Below, piece by piece: positions 58,488 through 64,000 of a DNA stretch of 64,000 nt. The translations under genes were made by a program, and so were the position numbers. The notes beneath the pieces were generated by a model. It ran no database searches. It had not been told where the DNA came from and saw only the letters and a list, made by a program, of their open reading frames with translations. Source of the stretch: Tillandsia leiboldiana (lineage: Eukaryota > Streptophyta > Magnoliopsida > Poales > Bromeliaceae); assembly GCA_029204045.2 (NCBI GenBank), contig CM055062.1, positions 2,850,185-2,914,184 on the forward strand. Reading direction: 5' to 3'. Each line of letters opens with the position of its first letter. The stretch's first letter is position 1.

Positions 58488-58938
58488 CCTTAATAATAAT
58501 ATAGATAATTATTTTTTAATTATTGCAGCCAGGGAATTAGATTAAAGTAAAAAGCAGTGGAACATCTGGCTTTACATGTTAGGAGCCTTTATTAAAGCTT
58601 TTGACTTGCTGGCTTTAGCTGTTGAAATGAACAGCACTTCCTCAGCAAATCAAATGGTGGAAGGAAATAGGGGAAGAATGGAAGCTGGAAAAAGAGCAGA
58701 CTTTAATAAATGTGAATATCCAATTGATAATAATTACTAAAGCCATTCTCTCTCTCTCTCTCTCTCTCTGCACCATTGCATGTGGGTGAACAGAACTTGT
58801 ACTACTCTGCTGAAGCTTTGAGTCACTTCATGTCATGGCCTTAGTACTTGTACTGTCTTTAAATACTAATCCACTAGAAGAGGAATGTCTCATAAAAAAA
58901 ATATTTGTTTTAGGAATAATATTTAATATAACTTTTAA

Positions 58939-59120
58939 GATTATGTTTGGTTGGGGATAAAAAAGGATAACTCCTTTATTCTTATTTATTCTTCAAACAC
59001 AAAAAAAAAAAAAAAAATTAGAAGAATTTGTTATTCCTTTCTTAACGGGTTATTCTGAAATAGCCCGTTAAGGAGGGGTGATAACAATTCCACCCATCGG
59101 TGGGAATAAGGTTGTTCTCA

Positions 59121-59152
<32 letters not shown>

Positions 59153-59830
59153 AATTTATAAAATTTTAAATTTAAATTTTTTTATTTTATAAAGTTTAAA
59201 ATTTTTAATTTAAATTTTTTATAAATCTAAAAATTTAAAATTTTAAAATTTTAAAATTTATACAAATTTTGTATATATAAATTTTTAATTTTTTTATAGA
59301 AAATTTTTAATTTATAAAAATTTAAAAATTAAAATTTTTGCATCATCTTTTACATATTTTTTGAAATAATTAAAATTTAAAATTTTAAATTTAGAGAAAT
59401 TTTAAATTTTATAACTTTTTAATTTTTTAACTTAAATTTTTAATAAATTTATAAATTTAATAAATTTTAAAATTTATACAAATTTTAAAATTTTAAATTT
59501 TTAACTTTAATTTTTTTAAAAATTAAACGGTATTATTTACTAAAATATAAGCTTTAATTTATATAAATATTAATTATTATTTAATTAATATTTTATATTA
59601 ATTAATTAGATAAAATATTATTATTTTAAAATTATAATTACTTTTATTTTTTCACTATTCTCGCTTATTCTAAGAAATGAACCAAACACAATTTCAGTTA
59701 TTCCTAAGAATAACAGCTTTACAAACCAAACACCATTTTTTTTTTATCCCTGACTATTCCGGAATAGCAAGCTATCCCAGGAATAAAAAAATTTATCCCC
59801 AAACTCATAATCTCCGAACCAAACATTGCC
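58939..59830. mobile_element. Tourist-like element, TSD TAA
   Basis: 892 bp with ends GATTATGTTTGGTTGGGG and, on the other strand, GGCAATGTTTGGTTCGG; TAA flanks both sides (58936-58938 and 59831-59833). It has a long AT-rich centre like 38395-39412 but different outer sequence. No transposase. Confidence 0.75.
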
Positions 59831-59927
59831 TAAAGAGTTTAAAAGTAGTTAATATTATACCATTCAATTACCGATTCGGTCCACTAACGATAATAATTTA
59901 TTAGAGCTAAACTATAACTCAAAATAT

Positions 59928-60305
59928 TTCGATCCACTAATAATAATAACTCGTTGGGTCCAAACTATAACTCAAAATGCTTAAGCTCAGTTATTATTAT
60001 TAGTGTCCATATTTCTACGTCTTCGTCAGTCTAAACACACATACAATCCAAGATCATCGGACGATGTGAGACTTGTCTCGCTAACCTTGTCATCTAGACC
60101 CAGACTCAGCCGAGAGTCGTCACACACTTCCAGCTGGTAACTGACTCTGGTACAAAATATAACGATCCGACCCACTAACAATAATAACTTGTTGGGCCCA
60201 AGCCACATCCCAAAATAATTAAGCGCAATTATTATTAATAGAGTCCACGTCTCTTATATACCTAATCAGGATCTCATTCACATCCGATGTTAAACTATTG
60301 GGGCG
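59928..60305 (-). mobile_element. TRIM-A element (minus orientation)
   Basis: LTR copies begin near 59928 and near 60159 (TAACGATCCGACCCACTAAC), the second ending GGGGCGTCACA. The segment between holds ATCGGACGATGTGAGACTTG and a degraded primer-binding region before the right LTR (CTCTGGTACAAAATATAACG). Confidence 0.65.
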
Positions 60306-60344
60306 TCACACCAATAATTAAAATAATAATTTGATATATAAAAT

Positions 60345-60652
60345 TTTTGAATCCTAATAATAATAATAATAATTAGATTTTAGTATTTTGGACCAATAGT
60401 TTAAATCCAACGAGTTATTATTATTATAGATCGAATCGTTATATTTGATATTAGAGCCAGTTTATCAGCCTGAAGTGTAAGGACTATTTTTGTGATTGGA
60501 TTAACAAGAACGTTAGGAGGCAAACGGGAAGAGTCTATTGATTTGGTATATAAGAGACCATAGATCTTAGTAATAATAACTAAGTTTAGTTATTTTGAGT
60601 CGGTTCTTTGGGCTTAACGAATTATTATTGTTGGTGGATTGGATTGTTACAA
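60345..60652 (+). mobile_element. TRIM-A element (plus orientation)
   Basis: Left LTR remnant to about 60435 (AACGAGTTATTATTATT, ATCGAATCGTTATA), then TTTGATATTAGAGCCAG resembling the primer-binding site, a short interior, and a right LTR ending GGATTGTTACAA at about 60652. Confidence 0.55.
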
Positions 60653-60704
60653 ATATATTTTTGATTTTCAAAAAAAAATTCAAATATTTTTTAAATTTTA
60701 AGAT

Positions 60705-61208
60705 TGTAATGATCCGACCCACTAGCAATAATAACTTGTTAGGCCTAAACCACCGGCCCAAAATGCTTAAGTCCAGTTATTATTTTTTGTATTCATGATC
60801 TTTTATAAATTCAATCACAACTCTATTTCCATCTGATGTCAGTCCAAACATTCCAAACGCACATACAACCCAATATCACCGAGTGGAAATGCTTCCCACC
60901 TGATGTGGCACTATTGGGGTGTCACAAATTTTTTCCGTTTAGGGCTGACGTTCACACTAACAAGCGATGTGAGATTTGTCTCGCTTGCCTCGTCATTCAG
61001 ATACTGACATATCTTGTCAACTTGTTCTTCAGATCCTGACTCAGTCGAGACTCGTCATACTCTTTCGGCTGGTAATTGACTCTGATATCAAATATAACAA
61101 TCCGACCTAAAATATTTTAGCCCAGTTATTATTATTAGTGTCTATAGTCTCTTATATATCCAAAGACAACTCCATTCTTATCTGATGTGGAATTATTGAA
61201 ATGTTACA
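60705..61208 (-). mobile_element. TRIM-A element (minus orientation), about 500 bp
   Basis: The left LTR starts TGTAATGATCCGACCCACTA and runs to GGGGTGTCACAA near 60928. The interior contains AGCGATGTGAGATTTGTCTC. The right LTR begins ATAACAATCCGACC near 61096 after CTCTGATATCAAATAT and ends near 61208. Confidence 0.6.
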
Positions 61209-62001
61209 AAAATTTAGTGATGAGATTTGATATTTAAAAGTGTATTTTGAGAATAAAAAAATAAATTTTAAAATTTTGAATAGTTGTGAGGAGTACATAA
61301 GCAAAAGCCTGGCCTTGTTGTTTTAAGAAAGATTAAGTTCACTCTAAAGTAATTTTTTTTGATGAATTAAAGTTTGGGTAAAAATTAATTTTCTTTTACT
61401 GTTTGTTTATATAACTGCGGAGCTAAAGGTTTTTTTCGTTTTGTCATTTGTTTGGTAGAGAGTGAATACCCTAAAAGTTGAAGCTTTTTATCATTAATAT
61501 TTTATAAATTTCTTTTCACTCTTTCTTTGGTAATTGACATTTATTTGAGGTGAGCCGAAATCAATTACGACGTTTTGAGAAGTTTGAGTTTCGACTGAAT
61601 GTGAAACAATAAGAGAAAGTATTTAGAACCATTTCATTCCTCTTTACTTTCGATGAAACAAATACACCCTAGATTGATTTTGTATTCTTGGCTCTTTGTA
61701 AGTGTGATTTTGTAAGGTTTCTACCTTCAGCTGCGATCATTTTATTAAATAATACAAAAACTCTTTATCTTTAAAAGCTTACACTATCGAAGAATGATAT
61801 TTTTAAAATTTATGTTTAATATGCTCCCCAAGTTTAGATTTGAAATTTTTGATAAATTATGTCGAATTATGTAAAGTCGTATTTTGAGTTAATATTACGG
61901 TAAAAAAATAAAAAAAATTGAGATTTCTGAATATAAAGTATCGAAACTTGAAATTTGCTTTCACCTGAATCATCTGCTTTTCCATACACTATAAATTAAA
62001 A
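61209..62001. other. AT-rich spacer, possible MITE inside
   Basis: Nothing coding. The stretch 61330-61670 ends GATGAAACAAATACACCCTAG, resembling MITE termini, but its partner end is unclear. Confidence 0.3.
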
Positions 62002-62168
62002 AATACTACTTATATATTCTAAAAGGTGTGTATATCTTAACCTTATCTATTCTAGGATGAAATGAATTTTATTGGACACGTCAATGTGACCAATAAAAAA
62101 CATTCTACCCTTAAATGGATGGAATGCATATTATACACTCCAGATCAAAATGTACGTGTAGTATTGCT
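62002..62168. mobile_element. Fold-back MITE, family M2, copy 3
   Basis: About 167 bp. The ends are AATACTACTTATATATTC and, on the other strand, GCAATACTACACGTACATT. Same length and layout as the other two copies but more diverged. Confidence 0.6.
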
Positions 62169-62277
62169 CCTATAAATTTATCATTTCTTCATTCATCATA
62201 TTCATAGAAATCTAATTTTTATAATAATTTTTTTTTTGTAACCAGTGAGTAATAGGGTTGAAATATGCAATTTAAAA

Positions 62278-62280
<3 letters not shown>

Positions 62281-62350
<70 letters not shown>
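62281..62350. repeat. (TA)n microsatellite, about 35 units
   Basis: A near-pure TA run followed by GA and GT repeats, ending directly at the TGTCACGCCCC boundary of the retrotransposon LTR. Confidence 0.95.
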
Positions 62351-62356
<6 letters not shown>

Positions 62357-62373
62357 GAGAGAGAGTGTGTGTG

Positions 62374-64000
62374 TGTCACGCCCCGGGGTCGAAACTGCGA
62401 CCCGGGCTCGCCAACAGATCCGCCGCCTATACAGAACCCCGCATAGGCGAAACGTCTAACCTGCAAAGAAAAATATACTATAGCTAAACAGATATCAAAG
62501 CTATAAAATAAAAAGCTGTAAAACTCTATCAAACACTGTACAACTGGAAATAAAGATACAATATCCTCAGATACAAAACCCAGAACTCAACATGGAGGGT
62601 AACCTAAAATAATACGTCAGTGTACAGGCTCACAGTACAAGTCATATCCTCACTACAATAGTCTCTCAAAAGCAGAAATAAAACTAATCTACTGACTGTA
62701 CTACAAGTCTCCAATGTGGGGGTACAGTTACTCTCCAAAGTCAGGTAGGGATCTAGCTCGCGACTCCCTCGCCTCGAACAGCAACAGCAGAATCAACATC
62801 TCCCACTGATGACTCTGTAAAATAAAGGAGCGGAAAGAAAAATGAGGGGGAGAACCCCCAACGGGTGTGAGAACTACATCAACACGTAGTTCTCAGTGGG
62901 TACCGCCACCAAGCCCGACGGTCTGCCCACTAAGTCTACTAGAGGCATAAGATAACAATGCAGTAAAAACTGAACCAGAAAAGCTGGAGATACTCTACAG
63001 CTACCATGCCTCTAACTAAATGCTCAATAGGTAGTACATATGAAAATATATGCAACTACTCGCACCAAAGGTGCTCAATCGACCCAATTGAACTGACTGC
63101 CTCATAGGGTCCAGTCAAGCCTGCGCCCACCTACTGCCACACATCCACAAGAGGACGGGACTTACGTAGGGCGTTCGTGACTGCCAAAACTGGCCCAGCG
63201 AGAGGGATTGCGTCGACAAGTCGCGATACGAAAGTAACAGGCCCACTCCGGACGGGGCACTCGAGGGGCGCGACCCCACCGAAGAAAAAGATATCCGCGC
63301 ATCTCTGTCGAGCTCAAAGTGGTTCATGCAGGCTATAATCAAAATCCACGCCCACTCTCAGAACGGAAGGACTCAAGATCCTCTAAAATCTCGCACGTCG
63401 GTCGGAGTACTCTCGACGACTCAGCTAACCAGCTCTCACGAATCTCGAGACACTAACGAGCTCAACCAACTCATGGCACAAAACACACTGGCTGGAGGTA
63501 CTCCACAGCCGGGACCACCGTCGACTCAACGGCTCCCAAAACGAAACACCCAACTCGCTACGCTAAACACATAGGCTGGAGATACTCCACAGCCGGGATC
63601 GACCCACAACTCAGGGCTAACAAAACTGGTCGGACGACACTTAACGACCCGGGACCACCGTCAACCCAAACGGTTCCCAACAACACTAACCGGAAGATAC
63701 TCGACGGCCCGGGACCACCGTCTACCCAAACGGCTCCCAACAACACTAGCACAGGTCTAAACTTAGCTACCAGACTCCACTCAGCCCCCAGGCACGAGTG
63801 CAACAATGTCCCACAAAAAACCTGACCATTCGACCCACTACCCGGGCGAGGAAAATCTATGTCCAAGAAAGGATACAAAGTGTGGGATGTCTAAGGCATA
63901 AAAGAACCTAGCCCAAGTGAAGGTTCTCTACTAGTCTGGTTAAACATACAACATATGACGGGGTGCTAGGTCAAGTTCCAACAATAGCATGTAATTAAAC
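62374..64000. mobile_element. LTR of a large retrotransposon, cut by window end
   Basis: Starts TGTCACGCCCCGGGGTCG, a start I associate with Gypsy-type LTRs of monocots, and continues as a more GC-rich, gene-free block to the window end. Short ORFs here are not protein-like. Between about 63480 and 63750 diverged units containing CCGGGACCACCGTC and CAACGGCTCCCAA repeat three or four times. The right end, any coding region and the orientation lie outside the window. Confidence 0.6.

Noticed and set aside
63115..63878. Two ORFs of 75 and 106 aa near the window end
   Set aside because: They cover the tandem units of the LTR; the translation is repetitive and shows no retroviral-type domain.

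Overview
This is a stretch of plant nuclear DNA. The genes carry many short introns bounded by GT..AG, the spacers are AT-rich, and transposon debris is dense (miniature DNA transposons, TRIM-like mini-retrotransposons, a LINE tail, a long LTR). Two gene families are plant-specific: a thylakoid lumen protein and the N-myristoylated Rab5 RABF1/ARA6. The very GC-rich first exon of VPS54 fits a monocot, but I cannot fix the species from sequence alone.

Layout. (1) 347-2916 (+): last four exons of VPS33; the gene starts before the window. (2) 4381-7165 (-): a six-exon chloroplast thylakoid lumen TPM-domain protein. (3) 7166-10779: spacer with an array of 19-bp palindromes and several MITEs. (4) 10780-24273 (-): complete 18-exon VPS54 (1038 aa). 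(5) 24574-29468: AT-rich spacer with a TRIM cluster, an LTR-like relic and a TIR element carrying a broken calmodulin-like gene. (6) 29469-34584 (+): complete 8-exon RABF1/ARA6 (201 aa). (7) 35156-43196 (-): a 12-exon gene for one predicted 650-aa protein, with a degenerate phosphoglycerate-kinase-like half followed by a TrmB-type tRNA (guanine-N7) methyltransferase half. (8) 47138-52977 (-): complete 11-exon ABCG3-type half transporter (727 aa). (9) 53-64 kb: no gene seen; nested transposons, an element containing a telomere-repeat array, a TRIM cluster, and the edge of a large LTR retrotransposon leaving the window.

Functional links. VPS33 (HOPS/CORVET), VPS54 (GARP) and RABF1 (endosomal Rab5) all act in endosome, Golgi and vacuole trafficking, although nothing here shows co-regulation except paired G-boxes upstream of the divergent VPS54 and RABF1 genes. 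All exon models were assembled by eye from splice sites, reading phase and recalled family similarity; phases close in every model, which is the main support.

Most of the non-genic signal is mobile. One hAT-type MITE family has seven copies, six inside introns, five with matching 8-bp target duplications. A Mutator-like MITE family has two copies with perfect 9-bp duplications, one of which contains about 300 bp of TTTAGGG-type repeats. Tourist-like elements with TTA/TAA duplications and at least three TRIM LTR families are also present. I found no tRNA, rRNA or CRISPR array, and no clear candidate for a wholly new system; the best candidates for novelty are the telomere-bearing element, the gene-carrying TIR element and the palindrome array.
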